Positions 1 through 7,129 of a stretch of 64,000 nt of DNA are shown in pieces; positions within the stretch are counted from its first letter, which is position 1, and each line of letters starts with the position of its first letter. The notes under the pieces were generated by a model. It saw only the letters and a program-made list of their open reading frames with translations. It was not told the DNA's origin and made no database searches. Made by a program: the position numbers and the translations under genes. Origin of the DNA: Rubellimicrobium aerolatum (GTDB taxonomy: Bacteria; Pseudomonadota; Alphaproteobacteria; Rhodobacterales; Rhodobacteraceae); contig NZ_JAGGJP010000001.1 of NCBI RefSeq assembly GCF_017872975.1, positions 124,001-188,000 on the forward strand, in the 5' to 3' direction.

Positions 1-39
1 CCCTGGGCGCACACGGTTTTCGCGCCTTGGCGTGCGGCC

Positions 40-1662
40 TCAGTCGTCGGCCGCCGCAGGGACGGATGCCACCGCGCGCTCGACCGCTTGCGCTAGCTGC
101 ACCTGCGAGAAGGGCTTGGCGAGGCGGGGCAGGTCGCCCAGCTCGGAGGCGGCGAGGTGGGCGAAGCCGGTGATCAGCAGGGCGGGCAGGCGGGGATGGC
201 GCTGCCGCGCGGCGGCGACCAGCGCCCGGCCGTCCAGGCCCGGCATGGCGAAGTCGGTCACGAGCAGGTCGGGCGCCGCTCCGTCCAGGAGGTCGAGCGC
301 CGCCGCGCCGGAGGCGGCCTCGGCCACGGCGTGGCCCAGGTCCCGCAGCATATCCGCCACTCCCGCCCGGACGAGGGCGTCGTCGTCCACCAGCAGCACC
401 GTGCGGGCCGGGCCGGGCCGGGGCGGCTCGGGCGGCGGGACGGGGAGCGGGGCAGGGGCGGCCTCGGCCTCGGGCAGCAGCACGCTGACGGTGGTGCCCT
501 GGCCGGGGGCGCTGTCGATCGCTAGGGCCCCGCCGCTCTGCCGCGCCAGCCCCTCGGCCATGGACAGCCCCAGGCCGGTGCCCCGGCCGGGCGCCTTGGT
601 GGTGAAGAAGGGCTCGGCCGCGCGGCTGAGGATCTCGGGCGCCATGCCGATGCCGGCGTCGCGGACGCGGAGCCGCAGGTAGCGCCCCGGGGCCAGGTGC
701 GCGCCGGGCACCGCCTCGGCCTCCACGGCGTCGAGCCGGATCGAGAGGGGGCCCGCGCCGGACATCGCGTCCCGCGCGTTCACGCACAGGTTCAGGAGAG
801 CCATCTCGAGCTGGTTGGGATCGACGCGCGCGGGCGGCAGGCCGGGCTCGGCCTCGATCGCCAGATCCACCATCGGCCCCACGGCGCGCGCCACGAGGTC
901 GCCCAGGCCCGCCACGAGGCCAGCCAGATCGACCGGCCGCGCCTCCAGGTGCTGCCGGCGGGCGAAGGTCAGGAGGCGGCTGACCAGGAGCCGCGCGCGC
1001 TCGGCCGCCTCGGCCGCGCCAGCGACCAAGGCGGCGTTGCGCGCGTCGAGCGCGGCCCGGCGCTGGAGGATGTCCAGGCAGGCGACGATCGGGGTCAGCA
1101 GGTTGTTGAAGTCGTGGGCCACGCCGCCGGTGAGCTGGCCCAGGCTCTCCATCTTGCGGAGCTGCACGAGCTCGGCCGTGCGCGCCTCGACGCGGGCTTC
1201 CAGCTCGGCGTTGAGCCGGGCCAGCGCCTCGGCCGACGCGCGGGCGCGCTCGCGCTCGGCCAGCAGCTCGCGCTCGTAGGCGCGGCGGTCGGTGGCGTCC
1301 ACCACCATGAAGCGATGGCCCAGGAGCGCGCCGCCCGGGCCGTCGATCCGCCGCCATTCCACCAGCCCCGGCAACCGGCTGCCGTCGCGCCGGCGCAGGT
1401 CGAGCGCGATCTGCCGCAGCGCCGGCTCCACCCGGAGGATGGGCGCGCAATGGGTTTCGTAGAAGATGCGCGAGCCCGGCGTGAGGATCTGCTGGAGCTT
1501 GCGCCCGAGCAGCTCGGTCATGTCCGGGAGGCCCAGCCATCCCGCCAGGGTCCGGTTGCCGCGCAGGATCGTGCCGTCCGCCGCCAGCGTGAGGTAGCCG
1601 ACCGGGGCGTCGTCGTAGAGCTCGTCCGCCGTCTCCTCGGGTATGCCGCTCCGATCTGGCAT
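40..1662 (-). CDS. PAS-domain hybrid histidine kinase (partner of RsbQ-type hydrolase)
   Basis: A cytoplasmic hybrid sensor kinase of 540 residues with no membrane segment. A PAS domain spans roughly residues 14-125, followed by a coiled-coil linker (130-170). The HisKA phosphoacceptor motif GGVAHDFNN has its histidine at 183. The HATPase domain shows an N-box near 290-300, a G1 box DAGIGM at 336 and GTGLGLS at 361. A proline-rich linker (400-418) leads to a receiver domain whose acceptor aspartate is D470 (VTDFAMPG), with K516. The PAS segment carries a 'GSRIFYETH' signature that I recall from PAS domains of RsbP/RsbU-like phosphatases. The ATG at 1662 lies 5 bases after the stop of the upstream RsbQ-like gene; longer in-frame extensions run into that gene and are rejected. 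RsbQ-family hydrolases are known to work with PAS proteins, so I infer that the hydrolase feeds a signal to this PAS domain. No separate output regulator is adjacent. Confidence 0.88.
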   Translation of the reverse strand: MPDRSGIPEETADELYDDAPVGYLTLAADGTILRGNRTLAGWLGLPDMTELLGRKLQQILTPGSRIFYETHCAPILRVEPALRQIALDLRRRDGSRLPGLVEWRRIDGPGGALLGHRFMVVDATDRRAYERELLAERERARASAEALARLNAELEARVEARTAELVQLRKMESLGQLTGGVAHDFNNLLTPIVACLDILQRRAALDARNAALVAGAAEAAERARLLVSRLLTFARRQHLEARPVDLAGLVAGLGDLVARAVGPMVDLAIEAEPGLPPARVDPNQLEMALLNLCVNARDAMSGAGPLSIRLDAVEAEAVPGAHLAPGRYLRLRVRDAGIGMAPEILSRAAEPFFTTKAPGRGTGLGLSMAEGLARQSGGALAIDSAPGQGTTVSVLLPEAEAAPAPLPVPPPEPPRPGPARTVLLVDDDALVRAGVADMLRDLGHAVAEAASGAAALDLLDGAAPDLLVTDFAMPGLDGRALVAAARQRHPRLPALLITGFAHLAASELGDLPRLAKPFSQVQLAQAVERAVASVPAAADD

Positions 1663-1667
1663 GGCGT

Positions 1668-2462
1668 CTAGCGGTCCAGGAAGCGGCGGATCGCCTCGCT
1701 CGTCTCGCTGGGGGCGCTCATGTGCGGGCAGTGGCCGGTCGCGGTCATCAGCACCAACTCGCTGTCGGGCAGGTGGCGGTGCATGAAGTGGCCGACCTCG
1801 ACGGGCGCGATCATGTCCTGCTGGGTCTGCAGCACCAGCGACCGCGTGCGGCACCGGGGCACGTCGGCGCGGTGGTCGGACAGGAAGACGACGCGGGCGA
1901 ACTCGCGGGCGATGTCGGGATCGGTGCGGCAGAAGCTCGCGCTCAGGGTGTCGCCCAGCTCGGGCCGGTCGTCGTTGCCCATGATGGTCGGGGCCATGGC
2001 GCGCGACCAGCCCAGGAAGTTGCTGTCCAAGACCTCGAGCAGGCCCTCGATGTCCTCGCGCGTGAAGCCGCCCCGGTAGTCGCCGTCGTCGATGAAGCAG
2101 GGCGACGGCGCCACCAGCACGAGCGACGAGAACCGCTCGGGCTGCCGGATCGCGGCCAGGAGCCCCATGTTGGCGGCGGCGGAATGGCCGACGAAGGCGA
2201 CCTCGGTCAGGTCGAGGGCGTCCAGCACCTCCAGCACGTCGTCCACGTAGCCGTCGTAGCTCGCGTATTTGCCAGACACGTAGGCCGACAGGTCGGAGCC
2301 GCCGGACCCCACGTGATCGAAGAGCACGACGCGATGGTCGTCCTCGAAGGACGGGATCACGTCGCGCCAGGCATTGAGATCGCAGCCGAAGCCGTGGGCG
2401 AAGACCAGCGGCCGGGTGCCGCGACCCAGAACCTTGACGTTGTTCCGCCGCAGCAAATCCAT
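1668..2462 (-). CDS. rsbQ: RsbQ-like alpha/beta hydrolase
   Basis: A single-domain alpha/beta hydrolase of 264 residues, close to the usual RsbQ length. The nucleophile elbow GHSAAAN places the serine at 94, the acid is D216 (QQDMIAP) and the histidine is H244 in ATGHCPHMSAP. The stretch around the acid and histidine is characteristic of Bacillus RsbQ, which is required with the PAS phosphatase RsbP for energy-stress signalling. The wider family includes the plant receptors KAI2 and D14, which bind and hydrolyse butenolides. The next gene, 5 bases downstream, encodes a PAS hybrid kinase, which fits a hydrolase-PAS signalling pair. The ligand is unknown. A generic esterase is possible but less likely given the neighbour. 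The ATG at 2462 has the purine-rich run GGAGG just upstream. Confidence 0.88.
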   Translation of the reverse strand: MDLLRRNNVKVLGRGTRPLVFAHGFGCDLNAWRDVIPSFEDDHRVVLFDHVGSGGSDLSAYVSGKYASYDGYVDDVLEVLDALDLTEVAFVGHSAAANMGLLAAIRQPERFSSLVLVAPSPCFIDDGDYRGGFTREDIEGLLEVLDSNFLGWSRAMAPTIMGNDDRPELGDTLSASFCRTDPDIAREFARVVFLSDHRADVPRCRTRSLVLQTQQDMIAPVEVGHFMHRHLPDSELVLMTATGHCPHMSAPSETSEAIRRFLDR

Positions 2463-2557
2463 GGGGCCGCCTCCTTGCCGTTCGGTTGTAGTTCCTTAAT
2501 GCCTCGTCGAGCGGACAACCGCCATGGGCCAGTGCCGCTTTCCTGAACCTGCGGTTT

Positions 2558-2586
2558 TTGACATAATATATATTATGCGATAATAA
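2558..2586 (+). promoter_or_regulatory. Near-consensus sigma-70 promoter on the plus strand
   Basis: TTGACA at 2558-2563 is separated by exactly 17 bases from TAATAA at 2581-2586. This is close to the ideal sigma-70 layout and stands out in very GC-rich DNA. It points away from the rsbQ gene and towards the 3' end of the PhoR-like gene, so transcription would run antisense to it. No plus-strand gene follows. The same AT-rich block could hold a minus-strand promoter for rsbQ, for example CATAAT read from 2577 to 2572. The direction actually used cannot be decided from sequence. Confidence 0.45.
2562..2577. repeat. 16-bp perfect AT palindrome (candidate operator)
   Basis: The sequence CATAATATATATTATG is its own reverse complement and sits inside the spacer of the promoter-like element between rsbQ and the PhoR-like gene. 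Fourteen of its 16 bases are A or T, in a region otherwise dominated by G and C. Its placement, overlapping a promoter spacer and about 100 bases upstream of rsbQ, is what an operator for a dimeric regulator would look like. I do not recognise it as a known Fur, Fnr, NtrC or Pho box. Confidence 0.6.
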
Positions 2587-2650
2587 CGTCCCGTGACGAC
2601 ACCCTCCCTGACCGGGCCATCCGCGTCCCGGAACCGTCGTCCCATCGCCG

Positions 2651-3685
2651 TCACTCCACCGGCAGCACGACGCTGAACCGACTGCCCTTGCCGATCTCGC
2701 TCTCGATGCGAAGCCGGCCGCGGTGGCGGCTGACGATGTGCTTGACGATGGCGAGGCCGAGGCCCGTGCCGCCCACCTCGCGCGAGCGATGCGTGTCCAC
2801 GCGGTAGAACCGCTCGGTCAGGCGCGGGACATGATGCGCGGCGATGCCGGGGCCGCGATCGGTCACGCTCAGGCGCACGCCCAGCCGGCGCAGGCCCGGC
2901 TGCGGCTCGGGGCTCGACAAGGCGACCTCCACGATCCCGTCAGGCCCGCCATACTTGATGGCGTTCTCCAGGAGGTTCGTCAGCACCTGCCGGAGCTGGC
3001 CGGGATCGCCCGGAACCCAGGTCTCGCCGCCTGGCAGGTCGAGCCGCAGGACGCAGCCGGACCGGGAGGCCAGCGGCTCAAGCGCGGCCGCGACCGAGGC
3101 CGCGAGGCCCGCGAGGTCCACCCGTCCGGTGGGACGCCGCCGCTCCTCGGCCTCGACGCGGCTGAGGGACAGGAGGTCGTCCACCAGCCGCGCCATCCGC
3201 CGGGCCTCGCGGGCGGCGATTCCGAGGAAGCGGTCCCGCGCCGCCGGGTCGTCGCGGGCCGGCCCCTGCAGCGTCTCTAGGAAGCCCAGGAGCGCGGTGA
3301 GCGGCGTCCGCAGCTCGTGGCTGACATTGGCCACGAAGTCCCGCCGGATCTGGCCCGCTTCCTCCACCGCCGTGATGTCCTCGAAGGTGACGATGATCCG
3401 GCGCGGCTCCAGCGCGACCTCGCGGGCGACGGCCCGCCAGGTGGTGTCGCGCCCCCCGTCCGAGCCGAGGTAGCGCGCCTCGCGCGGCTGGCCGTCGCGC
3501 AGGACGCCTTCCACGATGTCGAGCGTCGCCGGCTGGCGCAGCACGGTGATGTAGTGCCGCCCCGTGCCGTCGTGGCCGAACAGGCCGGCGGCCGCCGCGT
3601 TGGCCGCCTCGATCCGCTCGGTGCCGTCGATGAGGACCGCCGGGAACGGCAGGGCGGCGACCAGGGCGGGGATCTCGGGCGTCAT
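2651..3685 (-). CDS. phoR: PhoR-like soluble sensor histidine kinase
   Basis: A 344-residue histidine kinase with an N-terminal PAS-like domain (about 8-110), a HisKA motif FVANVSHELRTPLT with H123, and a full HATPase domain. The N-box is NLLENAIKYGG, followed by DRGPGIAAHH and GGTGLGLAIVK. The architecture and the FVANVSHELRTPL signature are those of PhoR, which phosphorylates PhoB under phosphate limitation. No transmembrane segment precedes the PAS domain, so this copy looks soluble, unlike enterobacterial PhoR. In many relatives phoR sits before pstSCAB-phoU-phoB; here none of these is adjacent, so the phosphate role rests on sequence resemblance only. Upstream, TGTGACCGA occurs twice (3688-3696 and 3743-3751), but I cannot assign it to a regulator. 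Confidence 0.75.
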   Translation of the reverse strand: MTPEIPALVAALPFPAVLIDGTERIEAANAAAAGLFGHDGTGRHYITVLRQPATLDIVEGVLRDGQPREARYLGSDGGRDTTWRAVAREVALEPRRIIVTFEDITAVEEAGQIRRDFVANVSHELRTPLTALLGFLETLQGPARDDPAARDRFLGIAAREARRMARLVDDLLSLSRVEAEERRRPTGRVDLAGLAASVAAALEPLASRSGCVLRLDLPGGETWVPGDPGQLRQVLTNLLENAIKYGGPDGIVEVALSSPEPQPGLRRLGVRLSVTDRGPGIAAHHVPRLTERFYRVDTHRSREVGGTGLGLAIVKHIVSRHRGRLRIESEIGKGSRFSVVLPVE

Positions 3686-3876
3686 GGTGTGACCGACTTA
3701 GGACGGTTTGTCGCTGGATGAGGGACAGTGGGTGGCGGTCGTTGTGACCGATCGCACAATGTCATAAGCACGACCTGGGGCGACGGACCGGCCGAGAAGG
3801 CCGCGCCTCGCTGCGTCCATCGTCCGGGGTGGTCGTCCCGGAACTCGACACATGGCGACAAGGATGTTCCCCTGGA

Positions 3877-4212
3877 ATGATTCTCGTGATCGGAGATCTC
3901 GAAAGCTGGGAGCGCGAAGGTCGTCCCGTTCCCAGGATGGACGGCTTCCGCTTCGCGACCTTCGCCAAGCTGACGGGACCTCTCCTGGAGGAGACGCGGC
4001 CTGAGATGGTGCTCTCGCCGCTGATGGGCGACGGGTTCGACGCCATGGACATCGCGCGGCGCCTGGTCGAGGCCGGGTTCCAAGGCCGCTATCGCGCGCT
4101 GACGGACGATCTGCCCGACTCGGAGGCTGTCCGGGAGGAGATCCGAGAGATCGCCCCGGACCTCGACTTCGACCTGTTCCTCATCCGCCCGTCCCTGGGC
4201 CCGTCTGGCTGA
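3877..4212 (+). CDS. Conserved hypothetical protein, receiver-like fold
   Basis: A protein of 111 residues if it starts at ATG 3877. A longer frame from GTG 3829 is possible, but the sequence from MILVIGDLE onward has the look of the folded part. It begins with a hydrophobic strand ending in GD, continues with SPLMGDGFDAMDIARRL and GRYRALTDDLP, and ends with DFDLFLIRP. This alternation resembles a small receiver-like alpha/beta fold without a clear phosphorylation pocket, and I think similar short proteins occur across Rhodobacteraceae. Function unknown. Its last 32 bases overlap the 3' end of the convergent carbonic anhydrase gene. Confidence 0.6.
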   Translation: MILVIGDLESWEREGRPVPRMDGFRFATFAKLTGPLLEETRPEMVLSPLMGDGFDAMDIARRLVEAGFQGRYRALTDDLPDSEAVREEIREIAPDLDFDLFLIRPSLGPSG

Positions 4213-4732
4213 GGTTCGCCGGCCTGAGGTTCGTCGAGAATCGGGCCGCGTTCTCGGCATAGCCTCGCGCGGACCGCTCCAGCGCCGCCACGCCCGCGTC
4301 GTCGAGCGAACGGACGGCGCGGGCCGGGCTGCCGACGATCAGGCTGCGGGGCTCGAAGGCCTTGCCCTCGGTCACCAGCGCCGCCGCCCCCACGAGGCTG
4401 TCGCGCTCGATCCGCGCGCCGTTGAGCACGGTGGCCGACATCCCGACCAGCGTGTTCGGCCCGATCGCGCAGCCGTGCAGCATGGCGCGGTGGCCGATCG
4501 TGCAGCCCGCGCCCACCGTCAGCGGGAAGCCCCAGTCGGAATGGAGGCAGGACAGGTCCTGGATGTTGGTCCCCTCGCCCACCTCGATCCATTCGTTGTC
4601 GCCGCGCAGCACCGCCCCGAACCAGACCGAGGCGCGGGGGCCGATGCGGACGCGGCCGATCACCTGCGCGTCCGGGGCGATCCAGGCGGTCGGGTGGATC
4701 TCGGGCCCCTCGCCGTCCAGCGTCCAGATCAT
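4181..4732 (-). CDS. Gamma carbonic anhydrase family protein
   Basis: A left-handed beta-helix protein of 183 residues built from hexapeptide repeats, such as IGRVRIGPRASVWFG and IGHRAMLHGCAIG. Three histidines that would bind zinc or iron between subunits are visible: H64 (CLHSD), H81 (GHRAM) and H86 (LHGC), matching the spacing of gamma-class enzymes such as YrdA/PaaY. The likely activity is reversible CO2 hydration in a cytoplasmic trimer, though many members have no measured activity. The start ATG overlaps the gmk stop by four bases (ATGA), so the gene is the third member of a yicC-gmk operon. Its 3' end overlaps the convergent hypothetical gene by 32 bases. Confidence 0.9.
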   Translation of the reverse strand: MIWTLDGEGPEIHPTAWIAPDAQVIGRVRIGPRASVWFGAVLRGDNEWIEVGEGTNIQDLSCLHSDWGFPLTVGAGCTIGHRAMLHGCAIGPNTLVGMSATVLNGARIERDSLVGAAALVTEGKAFEPRSLIVGSPARAVRSLDDAGVAALERSARGYAENAARFSTNLRPANLSQTGPGTGG

Positions 4733-5385
4733 CGCGCCTCCTCGAACTCGCGGGCCAGCCCCCGCACGAAGTCGTTCAGCCAGGGCTGCCGCTCGCGCCG
4801 CAGCCGCTCCACCTCGACGACGTGGCGCACGCGCGCCTCGGTCTCGTCCAGGTCGCGGTTCACCAGAACGTAGTCGTATTCGGCCCAGTGGCTCACCTCG
4901 GCCATGGAGCGCGCCATGCGGCCGGCGATCACCTCGGGCGAGTCCTGCCCGCGCGAGCGCAGGCGCCGCTCCAGCTCGGCCAGGGAGGGGGGCAGGATGA
5001 AGACCGACACCACCTCGCGCCCGAGGGGCGAGTTGCGGACCTGCTGCCCCCCCTGCCAGTCGATGTCGAAGAGCGTGTCGCGTCCCTCGGCCATCGCCGC
5101 CTCTATGGGCCGGCGGGGCGAGCCGTAGAGGTTGCCGAAGACCTCGGCGTGCTCCAGCAGCTCGCCGGCCGCGATCATCGCCTCGAACTCGGGCCGGGTG
5201 ACGAAGTGGTATTCCCGCCCGTCCACCTCGCCCGGGCGCGGCGGGCGCGTGGTGGCCGAGACGGAGAAGCCCATGGCCGGGTCGGCGGCGAGGAGCCGGC
5301 GCGCGATGGTCGTCTTGCCGGCCCCGGATGGGGAGGAGAGGATCACGAGCAGGCCCCGCCGGCTGGGCACGTCCTGGGCCGTCAT
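4729..5385 (-). CDS. gmk: Guanylate kinase
   Basis: Phosphorylates GMP to GDP with ATP. The 218-residue protein has the P-loop SPSGAGKTT at about 18-26, the GMP-binding segment SATTRPPRPGEVDGREYHF and the DIDWQGGQQV segment typical of the family. Length is normal. It follows yicC by 3 bases and overlaps the carbonic anhydrase gene by 4, so the three genes are very probably one transcript. The yicC-gmk order is widely conserved in proteobacteria. Confidence 0.97.
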   Translation of the reverse strand: MTAQDVPSRRGLLVILSSPSGAGKTTIARRLLAADPAMGFSVSATTRPPRPGEVDGREYHFVTRPEFEAMIAAGELLEHAEVFGNLYGSPRRPIEAAMAEGRDTLFDIDWQGGQQVRNSPLGREVVSVFILPPSLAELERRLRSRGQDSPEVIAGRMARSMAEVSHWAEYDYVLVNRDLDETEARVRHVVEVERLRRERQPWLNDFVRGLAREFEEAR

Positions 5386-5388
5386 GCG

Positions 5389-6276
5389 TCACTCCACGTT
5401 CTGGACCTGCTCGCGCATCTGGTCGATGGCCGCCTTGAGGTCAAGGCCGATGCGGGACAGGCCCGAGGAGCCGGACTTGGACAGGAGGGTGTTGGCCTCG
5501 CGGTTCAGCTCCTGGGCGAGGAAGTCGAGCCGGCGGCCGACCGGACGGGGGTCGGCGACCAGCTCGCGCGCCTGCGCGACATGGGCGCGGAGCCGGTCGA
5601 TCTCCTCGGTCACGTCCGACCGGACGGCGATCAGGGCCAGCTCCTGCGCGAGCCGGGCCTCGTCCATCTCGGGCATGGCCTCGGCCACGCGCCGCAGCGC
5701 TGCCCGCAGCTCGCCCCGGGATTCGTCACGCCGCGCCTGGGCGAGCCGCTGGGACTCCTCCACCAGGGATTCGATGCTAGCTATCTGATTCGCCAAAAGA
5801 GTCTCCAGCGCGGCCCCCTCGCCCTCCCGTGCCGCCATGAAATCATCAAGGAGCCCTTCCAGGTCCGCAAGCAGCGCCGCCCGAAGCCCCTCCTCCTCCG
5901 GCGCCACCGCCGGGACCGCCACGCCCCTCTGCGCCAGCACGTCCGCCGCCGTCGCCTGCCCGAGCGTGACGCCCAAGGCGAAGGCGCGCTGCTGCACGTG
6001 CTCCAGGGCGTGCAGCACGCGGTCGAGCTGCGCCTCGTCGATGGCGAGGCCCCCCTCGCCCGCGCCGCGCGACAGCCGCAGCGCCAGAGACACGCTCCCC
6101 CGCGACAACCGGGCCGAGAGGGCGGCGCGCACCCCTGCCTCCAGCCCCTCGATCCCCTCGGGCAGGCGGAGCCGCAGGTCGAGCCCCCGCCCGTTCACGC
6201 TCCGCAGGTCCCAGTCCCACACGATCGCGTCCAGGTCGCCCCGGCGGCTGGCGAAAGCGGTCATCGAACGGATCAT
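5389..6276 (-). CDS. yicC: YicC family endoribonuclease
   Basis: A 295-residue member of the YicC/YloC family. It starts with the invariant MIRSMTAFASRRG and contains the WDLRSVNGRGLDLRLRLP segment of the N-terminal domain. The C-terminal DUF1732 region includes ELALIAVRSDVTEEIDRLRAH and ends GRRLDFLAQELNREANTLLSK. Family members are reported as RNA-processing or stress-related endoribonucleases. It is the first gene of the yicC-gmk-carbonic anhydrase unit. The 141-base spacer upstream is shared with the divergent PAS gene and is visibly richer in A and T (6310-6375), so it probably carries both promoters. Confidence 0.93.
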   Translation of the reverse strand: MIRSMTAFASRRGDLDAIVWDWDLRSVNGRGLDLRLRLPEGIEGLEAGVRAALSARLSRGSVSLALRLSRGAGEGGLAIDEAQLDRVLHALEHVQQRAFALGVTLGQATAADVLAQRGVAVPAVAPEEEGLRAALLADLEGLLDDFMAAREGEGAALETLLANQIASIESLVEESQRLAQARRDESRGELRAALRRVAEAMPEMDEARLAQELALIAVRSDVTEEIDRLRAHVAQARELVADPRPVGRRLDFLAQELNREANTLLSKSGSSGLSRIGLDLKAAIDQMREQVQNVE

Positions 6277-6417
6277 CGGTCCTCCTGGCGGGCGACGACG
6301 GCCGGAGCGGCCTTAACCCTTTAACACTTTAGTAACGGACATCGGCCGGAAGGTCGCTATTTTAAGAAACAGGAAACGATCATCCCGTCCCCGTCCAGCC
6401 CGCCCGAGGAGAGCCCC

Positions 6418-7092
6418 ATGTCCCGTGACGATCAGCCCAGCGATCTCCTGGCGAACCTCGGACCGACCGGCCAGCGCCCTCTGTCGCCGCTGTTCCGCAA
6501 GGTGCCGGAAGGCCGGGCCGCGATGACGCTCCTCGAATCCTACTGGCGCGAGCTGGGCGGCGACCGCCGGCCGCCGCGCCGCCGCGACCTCGACGCCAGC
6601 CGCATCGAATCCGCCCTGCCCCACGCCTTCCTTCTGGAGCGCATCGCGCCCGGCATCGCCCGCTTCCGCATCGGCGGGCAGGAGCTCTGCAACCTCGCGG
6701 GGCTGGAGCTCGCCGGCCTGCCGATCTCGTCGCTCTTCGCCGGTCCCGGCCGCCAGCGGCTCCGCGTCTGGCTCGACCGCTGCTTCGACGACCCGGCCCT
6801 CGTCGATCTTCCGGTGAGCGGCTGGCGCGGCGTCCTGCAACCGCCCCTGACCGGCCGCCTGCTGCTTCTGCCGCTCGCCGACCGGGAGGGGCGGGTCACG
6901 CGCGCCGTGGGCGGCCTGTTCCTCGACCGGCCGTCCCGGCTCTCCCGCGTGCGCCTCGACATCCTGGAGGACGAGACGCTGCGGATCGAGAAGGTCGGGC
7001 CCCCTGCCCCGCCCATCCCGGCGGTCCCAGCCGCGGCCGGCCCCGCCCGGTCGGCGCGGCCCTACCTGCGCCTCGTGGTGTCGAACGACTGA
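6418..7092 (+). CDS. PAS domain-containing protein (PAS_5 type)
   Basis: A 224-residue soluble protein whose middle part (about 35-165) matches the PAS_5 family common in alphaproteobacteria. Recognisable elements are LLESYWRELGG, the DLDASRIESALPHAFLLERI segment, and ARFRIGGQELCNLAGLEL with a following LPISSLF. No kinase, cyclase or other output domain is attached. The C-terminus (185-224) is rich in alanine and proline and probably disordered. Its role is unknown; family members are often annotated only as PAS proteins. ATG 6418 is preceded by GAGGAGAGCC, a good ribosome binding site. It converges on the DAHP synthase gene across a strong hairpin. Confidence 0.8.
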   Translation: MSRDDQPSDLLANLGPTGQRPLSPLFRKVPEGRAAMTLLESYWRELGGDRRPPRRRDLDASRIESALPHAFLLERIAPGIARFRIGGQELCNLAGLELAGLPISSLFAGPGRQRLRVWLDRCFDDPALVDLPVSGWRGVLQPPLTGRLLLLPLADREGRVTRAVGGLFLDRPSRLSRVRLDILEDETLRIEKVGPPAPPIPAVPAAAGPARSARPYLRLVVSND

Positions 7093-7093
7093 T

Positions 7094-7118
7094 CGGGGGC
7101 GGCGGCCCGCCGCCCCCG
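7094..7118. terminator. Bidirectional GC hairpin between convergent genes
   Basis: Perfect 11-bp inverted repeat CGGGGGCGGCG / CGCCGCCCCCG with a 3-base loop, lying just after the PAS gene stop and just before the convergent DAHP synthase stop. There is no T run, as is usual for terminators in very GC-rich genomes. It probably serves both genes. Confidence 0.65.
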
Positions 7119-7129
7119 GCCCGGCCCGG

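Noticed and set aside
4822-6324. 500-codon plus-strand frame opposite gmk and yicC.
   Set aside because: Antisense of two conserved genes, with no ribosome site or domain signature.
6313-6325. TTAACCCTTTAAC before the PAS gene, considered as a CtrA box.
   Set aside because: The two TTAA units are 4 bases apart, not 7, so it does not fit the CtrA consensus. It is more likely part of the AT-rich promoter region.
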